From assembly GCF_002002905.1 (NCBI RefSeq), contig NZ_CP019509.1:992001-1056000 (forward strand): a stretch of 64,000 nucleotides of DNA. Direction: 5' to 3'. A program made the position numbers and the translations under genes. The stretch is from Aquaspirillum sp. LM1. GTDB lineage: Bacteria > Pseudomonadota > Gammaproteobacteria > Burkholderiales > Aquaspirillaceae. Shown here one piece after another: positions 44,694 to 54,429 of the stretch (position 1 is the stretch's first letter; each line of letters opens with the position of its first letter). The notes below the pieces were generated by a model. That model was not told where the DNA came from and did no database searches. It saw only the letters and a program-made list of their open reading frames with translations.

Positions 44694-46415
44694 TCAGTGC
44701 CCGGCCACGCCGTGGGCGTGGCTGCCCGCCGGGTGATGCGCCAGAATCTGCCCGAGCATTTCCTGCGCCATGGCGGCGTCGGCATGCACCACCGTGCCAA
44801 GGTTTTCCTGCTGCCACAGCGCTGCCTGGGCGGCATCGTCGCCGCGTACCAGCACGCGGATGCCAGGGTTCAGCGTGCGGGCAATCTCGACCATCTTGCG
44901 CGCGTCAAACAAATCCGGAATGGCCACCACCAGCATGCTGGCGCGGGCAATATGCGCCTGAATCAGCACCGCCGGTTCGCTGGCGTCGCCCAGCACCGCC
45001 GCGCGATGGCTGGCGCGCAGCGCCTCCACCGCCTCGCGGCGCAGCTCGGCCACCACAAACGGAATGGCATGGCTGGCCAGTGCATCGGCAATCCGTGTGC
45101 CCACCCGGCCATAGCCCACCAGCACCACCTGGCCGCTCAGGCAGGCATCGTGCACCGTACCGGGCAGCTCGGCCAGCGGGTCGGGACGCAAGGCCAGTTC
45201 GCGCGCCCAGGCAAAGCGCGCGCGCAGCCAGGCTTCCAGCGGGGCAATGGCGGCAAACAACAGGCTGTTGCAGGCAATCGACAGCATGGCCCCGGCCAGA
45301 ATCAGGTTTTGCCCTTCACGCGGCAGCAAACCCAGGCTGACGCCAAGCCCAGCCAGAATAAACGAGAACTCGCCAATTTGCGCCAGGCTGGCCCCCACCG
45401 TCAGCGCGGTGTTCAGCGGGTGGCGCAGCAACAGCACCAGCGCCACCGCCGCCACGGTTTTGCCCAGCATGATCACCCCGGTGACCGCCAGCACCTTACC
45501 CGGATCGCTCAGCAGCACCGCCGGGTCGAACAGCATGCCCACCGACACAAAAAACAGCACGGAAAACGCATCGCGCAGCGGCAGCGATTCGTCAGCCGCC
45601 CGGTGGCTGTATTCCGACTCGCGCATCATCATCCCGGCAAAAAACGCCCCCAGCGCAAACGACACATCAAACAGCCGCGCCGAGCCATACGCCACGCCCA
45701 TGGCCACGGCAATCACGCACAGGGTGAACAGCTCACGCGAGCCGGTGCCAGCCACCCACCATAACAGGCGCGGCAACAGCCGCCGACCCACCAGCAGCAT
45801 CAGCGCCACAAAGGCGCTGACCTTGGCCAGCGTCAGGCCCAGCGTGGCCCACAGCGCGCCTTCCTGCGCTGCGCCGCCAGTGTGGCCGCCCAGCAGGCCC
45901 GCCAGCGGCGGCAGCAACACCAGCACCAGCACCATCACCAGGTCTTCCACCACCAGCCAGCCCACCGCCAGCCGGCCATTGCCCGACGCCAGCTCGCCCC
46001 GGCTTTCCAGCGCACGCAGCAGCACCACCGTGCTGGCCACCGACAGCGACAAGCCCAGCACCAGCCCGGCACCGGGCGTCCAGCCCCACGCCCACGCCAC
46101 CCCGGCTCCCATGGCCGTGGCCACGCCGATTTGCACAATCGCCCCCGGCACCGCCACCTTGCGCACCGCCAGCAAGTCGCCCAGCGAAAAATGCAGCCCC
46201 ACGCCAAACATCAATAACATCACGCCAATTTCCGCCAACTGCCCGGCCAGCGCTACATCGGCCACAAACCCCGGCGTGGCCGGGCCAATCATCACCCCGG
46301 CCAGCAAATAGCCCAGCAAAGGCGGCAGGCGCAGGCGGGCGGCGGCAAAGCCCAGCACCAGCGCCAGGCCAAAGCCGGCAGACAAGGTGGTAATCAGCGG
46401 AATGTCATGCAGCAT
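44694..46415 (-). CDS. Monovalent cation:proton antiporter, KefB/YbaL type
   Basis: 573 residues from ATG 46415 (MLHDIPLITTLSAGFGLALVLG). Twelve or so membrane helices (CPA2 fold) fill residues 1-385, with LLGYLLAGVMIGPATPGFV and VVEDLVMVLVLVLLPPLAG. A RCK/TrkA-N domain starts near 415 (GQVVLVGYGRVGTRIADAL), binding a nucleotide cofactor. The glutathione-gating loop of KefB/C cannot be confirmed; YbaL is the closer match by length. Likely role: K+/H+ exchange under stress. Confidence 0.9.
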   Translation of the reverse strand: MLHDIPLITTLSAGFGLALVLGFAAARLRLPPLLGYLLAGVMIGPATPGFVADVALAGQLAEIGVMLLMFGVGLHFSLGDLLAVRKVAVPGAIVQIGVATAMGAGVAWAWGWTPGAGLVLGLSLSVASTVVLLRALESRGELASGNGRLAVGWLVVEDLVMVLVLVLLPPLAGLLGGHTGGAAQEGALWATLGLTLAKVSAFVALMLLVGRRLLPRLLWWVAGTGSRELFTLCVIAVAMGVAYGSARLFDVSFALGAFFAGMMMRESEYSHRAADESLPLRDAFSVLFFVSVGMLFDPAVLLSDPGKVLAVTGVIMLGKTVAAVALVLLLRHPLNTALTVGASLAQIGEFSFILAGLGVSLGLLPREGQNLILAGAMLSIACNSLLFAAIAPLEAWLRARFAWARELALRPDPLAELPGTVHDACLSGQVVLVGYGRVGTRIADALASHAIPFVVAELRREAVEALRASHRAAVLGDASEPAVLIQAHIARASMLVVAIPDLFDARKMVEIARTLNPGIRVLVRGDDAAQAALWQQENLGTVVHADAAMAQEMLGQILAHHPAGSHAHGVAGH

Positions 46416-46619
46416 GAAGGCTCCTGAAACAAGGGGAAGATCACAACAAGCAATACCAGAAGGGCAAGCCAGCACACACGGCATGGTGTGGCGCGGCAAT
46501 TGGCGCAGCAGGGTGGCAGGCGATTGACCACACGCTCTAGTAGCCAGTTACGTTGAAATACAAGGGTTCATGCGAGCAAATTTATGCCGGGTATCTCGGT
46601 TTAATTTCTGTTAAAACAA

Positions 46620-47905
46620 AACCTTACTTTGCCACAGCGAACCACCTGCCGCGCCCTGTCGCGTCATTCCCGCGCAGGCGGGAATCCAGGGGCCTCCACA
46701 GCGTGCAGCGGGTGTGCGCTCTCACGACCGTCCCGCCCGCCCCACACCCACGGCACACGCTGTGGTGCGGTCTGGGTTCCCGCCTGCGCGGGAACGACAA
46801 GTGGGTGAAACTCACGCCAGAAGAGGGCTAGCCTCCGATGGGCGCTCTGGTTTAATTTTTTTAAAAACAAAGCTTTACCTAGCCACAGCAAACCACCCGC
46901 CGCGCCCTACCCCGTCATTCCCGCGCAGGCGGGAATGACGGGGTATCCACAGCGTGCAGCGGGTTTGCGCTCTCACGACCGTCCCGCCCCACACCCACGG
47001 CACACGCTGTGGTGCAGTCTGGGTTCCCGCCTGCGCGGGAACGACAAGTGGGTGAAACTCATGCCAGAAGAGGGCTGGCCTCCGATGAGGACTCTGGTTT
47101 AATTTTTTTAAAACAAAGCCTTATCTAGCCACAGCAAACCACCCGCCGCGCCCTACCCCGTCATTCCCGCGCAGGCGGGAATCCAGGGGTATCCACAGCG
47201 TGCAGCGGGGGGGTCTCCCGACTGCCCCGCAACGCCCCACACCCACGGCGCGCACTGTGGCACGGTCTGGGTTCCCGCCTGCGCGGGAACGACAAGTGGG
47301 TGAAACTCACGCCAGAAGAGGGCTAGCCTCCGATGAGGACTCTGGTTTAATTTTTTTAAAACAAAGCCTTATCTAGCCACAGCAAACCACCCGCCGCGCC
47401 CTACCCCGTCATTCCCGCGCAGGCGGGAATCCAGGGGTATCCACAGCGTGCAGCGGGGGGGGGCTCCCGACTGCCCCGCAACGCCCCACACCCACGGCGC
47501 GCACTGTGGCACGGTCTGGGTTCCCGCCTGCGCGGGAACGACAAGTGGGTGAAACTCACGCCAGAAGAGGGCTAGCCTCCGATGAGGACTCTGGTTTAAT
47601 TTTTTTAAAACAAAGCCTTATCTAGCCACAGCAAACCACCCGCCGCGCCCTACCCCGTCATTCCCGCGCAGGCGGGAATCCAGGGGTATCCACAGCGTGC
47701 AGCGGGTATGAGTTCTCACCACCGCCCCGCCATGCTAAGGATGCGCTGATTTATTCAGACAAACCGTTTTTGCCAAAAACAAAACCCATTAAAATCAAAA
47801 ACCTGGATTCCCGCCTTCGCGGGAATGACGATTTTTTCAGCGTATCCCTAAAGCTTCCCACGGCATACGCTGTGGCGTGGTCTGGGTTCCCGCCTGCGCG
47901 GGAAC
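46620..47905. repeat. Tandem array of ~248-bp intergenic units with dRS3-like palindromes
   Basis: About five units, 246-251 bp apart, counted from ATTCCC-N8-GGGAAT palindromes at 46666, 46917, 47163, 47411 and 47660; a sixth stands at 47807. Each unit also has a GTTCCC-N8-GGGAAC palindrome (46776, 47023, 47271, 47520, 47886), the phrase CTCTGGTTTAATTTTTTT, and a G-tract whose length varies. No gene is supported; frames here are accidental. The ATTCCC-N8-GGGAAT layout equals the neisserial dRS3 repeat. The array separates the antiporter from argS, and the rest of the gap (46416-48193) shows nothing else. Confidence 0.9.
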
Positions 47906-48193
47906 GACAAGTCGGGTGAGCTTCATGCCCAAAGCGGTCGATTTACCGTCCCGTTGAAATACCTGCACGCAGGCGAGCGCGCTGACCTTGGGTGTCTGTG
48001 CCAATCATCGGTTCATATCAGGGTGACTAACTACTCCTAGGGCAGACAGGGGCGTCACGCAGATGGTTCACTGTCTGGCGGGCTTTCCGGGCAACATGGA
48101 CGCCTCCCGCCCTCCCCGCTTAAAATAGCGCCATTCTTTTACCCCACCCCGTGCGCCTGCCCTGCCGTGCGGCGCACCCGGCAACGAGACACC

Positions 48194-49912
48194 ATGACCC
48201 TTCTGCAACTGCTCAACCAACGCATTTCTGCCGCCCTGGCCGCCGCTGGCTGCCCGGAAGCCTCGCCCATCCTGCAAACCGCCTCGCGCGCCGAGTTTGG
48301 CGACTATCAGGCCAACGGCATCATGGCCGCCGCCAAAGCCAAAAAAACCAACCCGCGCGCGCTGGCCGAGCAGGTAATTGCCCAGCTGGACCTGGCCGGC
48401 ATCGCCAGCAAAATCGAAATCGCCGGCCCCGGCTTTATCAACATCCACCTCGACCCGGCATTTCTGGCTGGCAAAGTCAGCGCCGCGCTGGCCAGCCCCA
48501 CGCTGGGCATCGAGCCGCAAAGCCCGCGCCAGAAGGTGATTGTCGATTACTCCTCGCCCAATCTGGCCAAGGAAATGCACGTCGGCCACCTGCGCTCCAG
48601 CATCATCGGCGACGCGCTGGTGCGCGTGCTGGCCGCCGTCGGCCACGACACCGTCCGCTGCAACCATGTGGGCGACTGGGGTACCCAGTTTGGCATGCTC
48701 ACCGCCTATCTGGTGGAAAGCGACAATCAGGACGCCGGCCTGGCGCTGAACGACCTGGAAGACTTTTACCGCAAGGCCAAAATCCGCTTTGACGAAGACG
48801 CCGCCTTTGCCGACCGCGCCCGCGACTATGTGGTGCGCCTGCAATCCGGCGACGCCGAAGTGCTGGCGCTGTGGAAGCAGTTTGTTGACGTGTCGCTGAC
48901 CCACTGCGAAGCGGTGTACCGCAAGCTGGGCGTCAGCCTCACCCGCGCCGACGCGCGCGGCGAATCCGCCTACAACGCCGACCTGCCGGTGATCGTGCGC
49001 GAACTGCGCGAACAAGGCCTGCTGGCCGAAGACAACGGCGCGCAAGTGGTGTTTCTGGACGAATTCCGCAACCAGGACGGCGACCCGATGGGCGTCATCA
49101 TCCAGAAAAAAGACGGCGGCTATCTCTACACCACCACCGACCTGGGCGCGGTGCGCTACCGCTGCCGCGAACTGGGCGTGGACCGCGTGCTGTATGTGGT
49201 GGACGCCCGCCAGAGCCAGCATTTTCAGCAGGTGTTCACCCTGTGCCGCAAGGCCGGCTTTGCCCCGGAAAACGTGCAGCTGCAACACATCGGCTTTGGC
49301 ACCATGATGGGCGAAGACGGCAAGCCGTTTAAAACCCGCAGCGGCGGCACCGTCAAACTGATCGAACTGCTGGACGAAGCCGAAGAACGCGCCTTCCAGC
49401 TGGTCAGCGAGAAAAACCCCGACCTGGACGACGCCACCCGCCGCCGCGTGGCGCTGGCCGTGGGCATTGGCGCGGTGAAATACGCCGACCTGTCGAAAAA
49501 CCGCAACAGCGATTACATCTTCAACTGGAACCAGATGCTGGCCTTTGAAGGCAACACCGCGCCCTATCTGCAATACGCCTATACCCGCGTGGCCAGCCTG
49601 TTCCGCAAGGCCGGCGAGCACGACGCCAACGCCCCGGTGCAGATCGACGCCGCCGAAGAAAAAGCTCTGGCCGTCGCCCTGGCGCAGTTTAACGACGTGC
49701 TCTACCACGTGGCCGACGAAGGCTACCCGCACTTTCTCTGCCAATACCTGTACCACGTCGCCACCCTGTTCATGCGCTTTTACGAAGCCTGCCCGGTGCT
49801 GAAAAGCGAAGGCGCCGTGCGCGCCTCCCGCCTGCAACTGGCCCGCCTGACGGCGGCAACGCTGAAGACCGGGCTGGATTTGCTGGGGATTGAGGTGCTG
49901 GAGGCGATGTAA
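48194..49912 (+). CDS. argS: Arginyl-tRNA synthetase
   Basis: 572 residues from ATG 48194 (MTLLQLLNQRISAALAAAG). The HIGH-like signature is SPNLAKEMHVGHLRSSIIGD, and the KMSKS site takes the ArgRS-specific form GKPFKTRSGG. An N-terminal tRNA-binding Add domain and a C-terminal helical anticodon domain (ending RLTAATLKTGLDLLGIEVLEAM) are complete. Essential, cytosolic. Transcribed alone; a bidirectional terminator follows. Confidence 0.98.
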   Translation: MTLLQLLNQRISAALAAAGCPEASPILQTASRAEFGDYQANGIMAAAKAKKTNPRALAEQVIAQLDLAGIASKIEIAGPGFINIHLDPAFLAGKVSAALASPTLGIEPQSPRQKVIVDYSSPNLAKEMHVGHLRSSIIGDALVRVLAAVGHDTVRCNHVGDWGTQFGMLTAYLVESDNQDAGLALNDLEDFYRKAKIRFDEDAAFADRARDYVVRLQSGDAEVLALWKQFVDVSLTHCEAVYRKLGVSLTRADARGESAYNADLPVIVRELREQGLLAEDNGAQVVFLDEFRNQDGDPMGVIIQKKDGGYLYTTTDLGAVRYRCRELGVDRVLYVVDARQSQHFQQVFTLCRKAGFAPENVQLQHIGFGTMMGEDGKPFKTRSGGTVKLIELLDEAEERAFQLVSEKNPDLDDATRRRVALAVGIGAVKYADLSKNRNSDYIFNWNQMLAFEGNTAPYLQYAYTRVASLFRKAGEHDANAPVQIDAAEEKALAVALAQFNDVLYHVADEGYPHFLCQYLYHVATLFMRFYEACPVLKSEGAVRASRLQLARLTAATLKTGLDLLGIEVLEAM

Positions 49913-49979
49913 GCGGGGGTGAGCGGGCAGCGGGCGGATTGCTTGGCTGTGTGCTGCCTGTGCTCAGTGCTTACTGGAT

Positions 49980-50020
49980 AAAAAAACCGCCAGCCTGGTA
50001 GATGGGGCGGCGGTTTTTTT
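49980..50020. terminator. Bidirectional terminator between argS and the STAND gene
   Basis: A-run, CCGCC, loop, GGCGG and T-run in both directions. Confidence 0.85.
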
Positions 50021-50032
50021 ATATTGGTGTGG

Positions 50033-53000
50033 TCAATTGTCGAAGTGGGCGGCCAGCCAAGCCTGGGCTTGTGCTTCGCCACCAGTGATTTCTCGCAAGA
50101 CATCGCGCACATATCCCACAACATTGGGCGTATTGGATCGCTCAGCCATGCTCAAGGCCTTCAGTAAGGCATCGTCTCGTTCCTCGGGGTGTGCCAAAGC
50201 CTGCTGGCAGCGTGCGATTTCAGCTAAGGTCTTGGCCCAGCCCGCTGGCGTTTGCTCCTGCTGATACAAAGCCAGCGCGTCCAGATACATATCCAGCGCG
50301 GCAGACCAAGCCTTTTCTCCACGCTTTAAATCGCCCAAAGCCCGCAGCGTGCTGGCGAGCCCCAGACAGTAGCGTGTCTTGTCAAATAGCTCGCGCGCCT
50401 GTTCATAGTAGTCGCGCGCCTTTCCCTGCTCGCCCAGCCGGCGTTCCAAATCGCCTAGAGACTTCAGCGTGTAGGCCAGCCCTATATCGGAGTGCTCCTT
50501 CGCATACAGCGTGCGCGCCTGTTCGTAGTGGTCACGCGCCTTATCCCTCTTGTCCTGCCGACTTGCCAGATCGCCAAACGACTTTTGCATCTCAGCCAGC
50601 CCTAAATCATCGTATCCCTTCTTGAATAATGTCTGCGCTTCTACGTAGCAGACATACGCCTCGTCCTTCTTGTCCAGTTGGTTTTCCAGATCACCTAGCA
50701 CCCTGAGCGTGTAGGCCCGCCCCGCACCGGAGTGTTCCTTCTCATAGAGCTTCAGCGCCTTTGTGTAAGAGGCACGCGCCTTGTCCACCTCACCCAGCCG
50801 CTTTTCCAGATTTCCCAGCGACCTTAGTGTATCAGCCAGCCCCAAGCGGTCACTTTCCTGCTCATACAGATTCTGTGCCTGGCTATAGTACTCATATGCC
50901 TTACCCACCTCACCTCGCCGGCTCTCCAAGTCACCCAGCGACTTTAACGTGTTGGCTAATCCTAGGTCATCTCTGCATTCCTTGAAGAGAGCCAGGGCTT
51001 CTTCGTAACAAGTACGCGTCTTGCTTAATTCACCCAGGCGCCTTTCCAAATCGCCGAGTGACTTCAGCGTGTTGGCCAACCCCAAATCGTCGTTTTTCTT
51101 TTTATACAGGCTCTTTGCCTCCTCGTAACAGTCGCGAGCCTTGTCCATCTCACTCTGCCGCTTTTCTAGATCGCCCAGCGACTTTAGTGTGTTGGCCAGC
51201 CCCAAATCGTCATGTTTCTTCTCATACAACACTCGTGCCTCCTGATAGCAGGCGCACGCCTTATCCGGGTCTCTTAGCCGACTTTCCAGATCGCCTCGGC
51301 GTAGCAAGAATAAAGCTTCATCTGGGTAACGCTCACACAAGATGGCAAGCAAGGGAGCTGCCACCACTGTGTTGAATATATATTCATTGCTCAGCTTGTT
51401 TGCTATAGCAAGCAACCACGCCTCATCTTTTTGCCCAGATAGCATTCCCCCCATCAAGCGAGCCAGTGCAGTAAAATACTGTTGTAGCCATCTGCGGGCC
51501 TCCCGTTTTTGATCACTGCTGCAAATACTCTGTACCTGATCCACCTTCAGAGTAAACATCTCTTGCAACGGCTGCCGCACTACCGCCCAATCAAACCGGG
51601 CGCGCCCCGCCTGCGCGGCATCCAGCGCATAGCGCGCCAGCGGCGGCAGCATGGCCCAGCGGCCTTCGGCATTGCGTGTCAGCACATGGTGGCGCACCAG
51701 CCAGCGGCGGGCGTCGATCCAGCCGCTGGTGGATTCCAATTCTTCTAGCGTGTCTTGCGGCACGCCGCCGTGGAATAGCGCGCAGGCCGCCCACAGCAGC
51801 AGGGTGTGCGGATTGTGCTGATGCAGCGCCTGCGCGGTTAAGGCCAGGCTGGTGTCCAGGCTGCCCAGCCGGGCGGTAGGCTGTTGCGGGTCGTCGGCGG
51901 CGCGGGTGCCAAGGTGTTGCCAGCGGCGCAGCAGCTCGACATAGCTGCACCAGTCGCCCAGACGGGCGCACAGCACAATGCTCAACGGATGGCCACCCAG
52001 CTCGTTCACAACAAAATGGGTCAATTCGGCATCCTGCGGCAGTTGATTGGCCGGCCCGGCCCATGTTTCGCGAAACAGCCGCAAGGCGGCATCGTCGGGC
52101 AGGCGGTCCACTTCGATGATTTTGCCAAATACTGCCGACACGCTCTGCCGGGAGGACACCAGCAGGCGCACATCGGGCTGGTCAGCCCAGGCTTTTAGCG
52201 CCTTGATCCCTTCCGGCTGGCTGAGCACGCTTTCCAGATTGTCCAGATAGTACAGACCCGGCGGCAGGCTGGTTATCAGCTTGTCCATGGTGTCCACCTG
52301 GCTGGGCAGCCCCAGCCCGCGCTGGGCGATGTCCAGCAGGTCGGCCAGGCTGGCGTGGTCTGGCAGGCTGAGATACCAGGCGGCAGCGTGTGGGGCTTCC
52401 GTCAGCCAGGCTTTCAGCGCGGCCTTGCACACCTCGGTCTTGCCGATGCCGCCCACGCCGGAGACTTCCTTGGCGGCAGACACGGCCAGGGTGTTGGCGT
52501 CGCCGCGCAGGAAATCCAGCACTTGGGCGACGATGGCGTCACGGCCATACACTTCTTTTTCGACGGGATTGAGTTTTTTGTCATTGCCCCCGGACAACCG
52601 CGCCGGCGGTTGTGTCGGAACTGGCGCAGCCATTGGCACCCATGCGGCAGGCGCAGCAAGTTGGGCAGTCAGTGAGGGGATTTCACCCAGAAAAGCACAC
52701 ACTGCATGGTGCAGGTGCTCGTTTCGGTTAGCTGGCTTGCTAATGCTGATGTGGTTCTGCGCCAGCGGAACAGCCGTCACGCCAGGCAAGCTGGGGTCGC
52801 TGCTGCTTGGATCGACCACACGAACCCGAGCCAGTCGCGTCAGCCAAGGCAGCCAGGATCGCTTGGTTTGCCATTCCAGGTCTCGACTTTCTGCAAAGGC
52901 CTGTACGGCGAACCCTAGCCGAGTATGTTCAGCACCAAACGAGCGATTCAACTGCCGCAAGTGCGGATCATGCAGCTGCAAATTGCCGACTTGTGGATTA

Positions 53001-53572
53001 GGACGAAGCAGCTTGCCGATGGCCTGCGCCAGATTGGCCAGTTCGGCGCCTTGGTGTGGCGTGGCAATAAACACCACGCCACGAATGCGGCGAACCATGG
53101 CCTGATGGCGTGGGTCGTCTTTGTGCATGCTTTGGGTAATCAGGGTTTTGATCACCAAGCCGCCCATGCTGTGGCCAATCAGCACCAGTTGGCGTTCGAC
53201 AAGTTTGGGGTGAACGGAAAGCAGACTTGCCACTTGGTCACCCTGGTCTGGCAAGGGCATGGCCTGATGTTGCCAACGGCTCAGGCTGGCGTCGTATTCC
53301 AGCAGGTAGACGTCACATCCGCTGTCCTCACTCAGCCAATGGGGCCAACAGGCATCCGGCGGGGTGCCGTCAGGCCGCCAAGAGTCCAAGAAATGGCCGT
53401 TCAGCCCATGGATCAAAATCACCACAGGTTTGTTGCGGTCGCCTTCACGGCAAAGATGTAATTTGGCCAAGCGCTTACTTCCCCCAGACGACGCAGCCAA
53501 GGCATGACGACCGCAACCCGATATGGGTGAATGGTAACGTTTTTGCGACACAGGCGGCAGGGCTTTTGTCAC
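50033..53572 (-). CDS. Alpha/beta-hydrolase - STAND (NB-ARC-like) NTPase - TPR protein, putative antiphage sensor/effector
   Basis: 1179 residues. (1) Residues ~45-300 are an alpha/beta hydrolase: HGLNGHFLDSW oxyanion region, nucleophile Ser135 in LIGHSMGGLV, and probable catalytic His274 in AQNHISIS, like PGAP1/lipase-type proteins. (2) Residues ~340-560 are a STAND NTPase: Walker A SGVGGIGKTEV (Lys378), Walker B-like GLYYLDNLE, RLLVSSRQ, and ELGGHPLSI (GxP motif), then a winged-helix-like arm. (3) Residues ~757-1135 are nine TPR units of 40 residues. The GTG start at 53572 has AAGGGG close by. No signal peptide. The architecture matches NLR-like defence proteins whose repeats sense a trigger and whose N-domain kills or arrests the cell. 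Target and enzyme activity are inference. Confidence 0.85.
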   Translation of the reverse strand: MTKALPPVSQKRYHSPISGCGRHALAASSGGSKRLAKLHLCREGDRNKPVVILIHGLNGHFLDSWRPDGTPPDACWPHWLSEDSGCDVYLLEYDASLSRWQHQAMPLPDQGDQVASLLSVHPKLVERQLVLIGHSMGGLVIKTLITQSMHKDDPRHQAMVRRIRGVVFIATPHQGAELANLAQAIGKLLRPNPQVGNLQLHDPHLRQLNRSFGAEHTRLGFAVQAFAESRDLEWQTKRSWLPWLTRLARVRVVDPSSSDPSLPGVTAVPLAQNHISISKPANRNEHLHHAVCAFLGEIPSLTAQLAAPAAWVPMAAPVPTQPPARLSGGNDKKLNPVEKEVYGRDAIVAQVLDFLRGDANTLAVSAAKEVSGVGGIGKTEVCKAALKAWLTEAPHAAAWYLSLPDHASLADLLDIAQRGLGLPSQVDTMDKLITSLPPGLYYLDNLESVLSQPEGIKALKAWADQPDVRLLVSSRQSVSAVFGKIIEVDRLPDDAALRLFRETWAGPANQLPQDAELTHFVVNELGGHPLSIVLCARLGDWCSYVELLRRWQHLGTRAADDPQQPTARLGSLDTSLALTAQALHQHNPHTLLLWAACALFHGGVPQDTLEELESTSGWIDARRWLVRHHVLTRNAEGRWAMLPPLARYALDAAQAGRARFDWAVVRQPLQEMFTLKVDQVQSICSSDQKREARRWLQQYFTALARLMGGMLSGQKDEAWLLAIANKLSNEYIFNTVVAAPLLAILCERYPDEALFLLRRGDLESRLRDPDKACACYQEARVLYEKKHDDLGLANTLKSLGDLEKRQSEMDKARDCYEEAKSLYKKKNDDLGLANTLKSLGDLERRLGELSKTRTCYEEALALFKECRDDLGLANTLKSLGDLESRRGEVGKAYEYYSQAQNLYEQESDRLGLADTLRSLGNLEKRLGEVDKARASYTKALKLYEKEHSGAGRAYTLRVLGDLENQLDKKDEAYVCYVEAQTLFKKGYDDLGLAEMQKSFGDLASRQDKRDKARDHYEQARTLYAKEHSDIGLAYTLKSLGDLERRLGEQGKARDYYEQARELFDKTRYCLGLASTLRALGDLKRGEKAWSAALDMYLDALALYQQEQTPAGWAKTLAEIARCQQALAHPEERDDALLKALSMAERSNTPNVVGYVRDVLREITGGEAQAQAWLAAHFDN
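50170..51304 (-). repeat. 120-bp tandem repeats coding the TPR sensor
   Basis: Nine in-frame copies of a 120-base unit. The phrase coding DDLGLANTLKSLGDLE recurs nearly unchanged in three adjacent copies and with more change in the outer ones. The stretch looks richer in A/T than the first two-thirds of the gene. Close similarity among the central copies suggests recent duplication or gene conversion. Confidence 0.8.
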
Positions 53573-53625
53573 AGCCCCTTGCCGCGCTTGTTCGACCGGG
53601 TGGGCGTATCGTAAGATGAAATGCT

Positions 53626-54429
53626 ATGGTTATGCCAAAAACACAAGCGGATTCAGTGATTATTGATGAGCTGAATGCCGCCATTCACACCGGCCTTGCG
53701 CCCTCTGAGTTTCAGTTGAAACAGTGGGAGCGCTCAGCACGCGCCTTGCTTAACAAGAGCCCCGCCGACGCCGCAGAGGGATACCAGGTATTAGGAATGC
53801 TGGCAACGTTCTCAGGTGATGTAGACGAAGTTGAGGCTAACTTTGGCAAAGCCTCTCAGCTGGCAGCAGGCGACCTTTTACTTGCCCATAGATATATCTG
53901 CGCACTGGTGAATGTCGGCTACGCAGCGCGCGCGCTGAATGTGTTGTACGCAATCCGCTTACCCGGTGGGTTGACTGACCCAGCATTTTGCGCTGACGCC
54001 ATTCATGTTTTGCTCATCAATGGCTTGGTGCACAACGCCGCAGACTGGATGGATCAATGCCCAGAAGAGGTCACACATTTACTCGCTGGCGACGCCATGA
54101 ACTCGTTTGACCCACAATGGCCGGAAGTGGCTGCTGCACAGATGGCTACCCTACAGGTCGCAGTCGCCTGGTCTGATGGCCTGCACTGCGCAGAAACCCT
54201 GCTGCGCGAGACGCTGGGTGCCCGGATGTTTGCCGTCACCTACCAATTTCATCTGATCCCCGAATTCGGCCCGGCGCTGACGGTGCGTGCGCCGGTATCA
54301 GTGGAATCTGCGGTGGAGCTGAATTTCCAGCTGGCCGAGCGTTGGGCGGCACAGCTGGATTGCTCATTAGGTTGCTCACTGGAACAATTACCCACCCTGA
54401 CTATCCTGCCCCATGCCCAGCTCAGCTGA
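53626..54429 (+). CDS. Helical-repeat (TPR-like) protein, partner of the HEPN gene
   Basis: 267 residues from ATG 53626 (or 53632). Residues ~45-130 look like two or three TPR-type helix pairs (AAEGYQVLGMLATFSGDVDEVEANFGKA; LLLAHRYICALVNVGYAARALNVLYAI). The C-terminal half is not recognised. It begins only 53 bases from the divergent STAND gene and its last 17 bases overlap the HEPN gene, so the pair is translationally coupled. I infer that it controls or guides the HEPN protein. No family name can be given with safety. Confidence 0.75.
   Translation: MVMPKTQADSVIIDELNAAIHTGLAPSEFQLKQWERSARALLNKSPADAAEGYQVLGMLATFSGDVDEVEANFGKASQLAAGDLLLAHRYICALVNVGYAARALNVLYAIRLPGGLTDPAFCADAIHVLLINGLVHNAADWMDQCPEEVTHLLAGDAMNSFDPQWPEVAAAQMATLQVAVAWSDGLHCAETLLRETLGARMFAVTYQFHLIPEFGPALTVRAPVSVESAVELNFQLAERWAAQLDCSLGCSLEQLPTLTILPHAQLS

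Noticed and set aside
46553-46938. Short frames across the repeat array
   Set aside because: They repeat with the DNA units, read SFPRRRE-type phrases from the palindromes, and have no ribosome sites.
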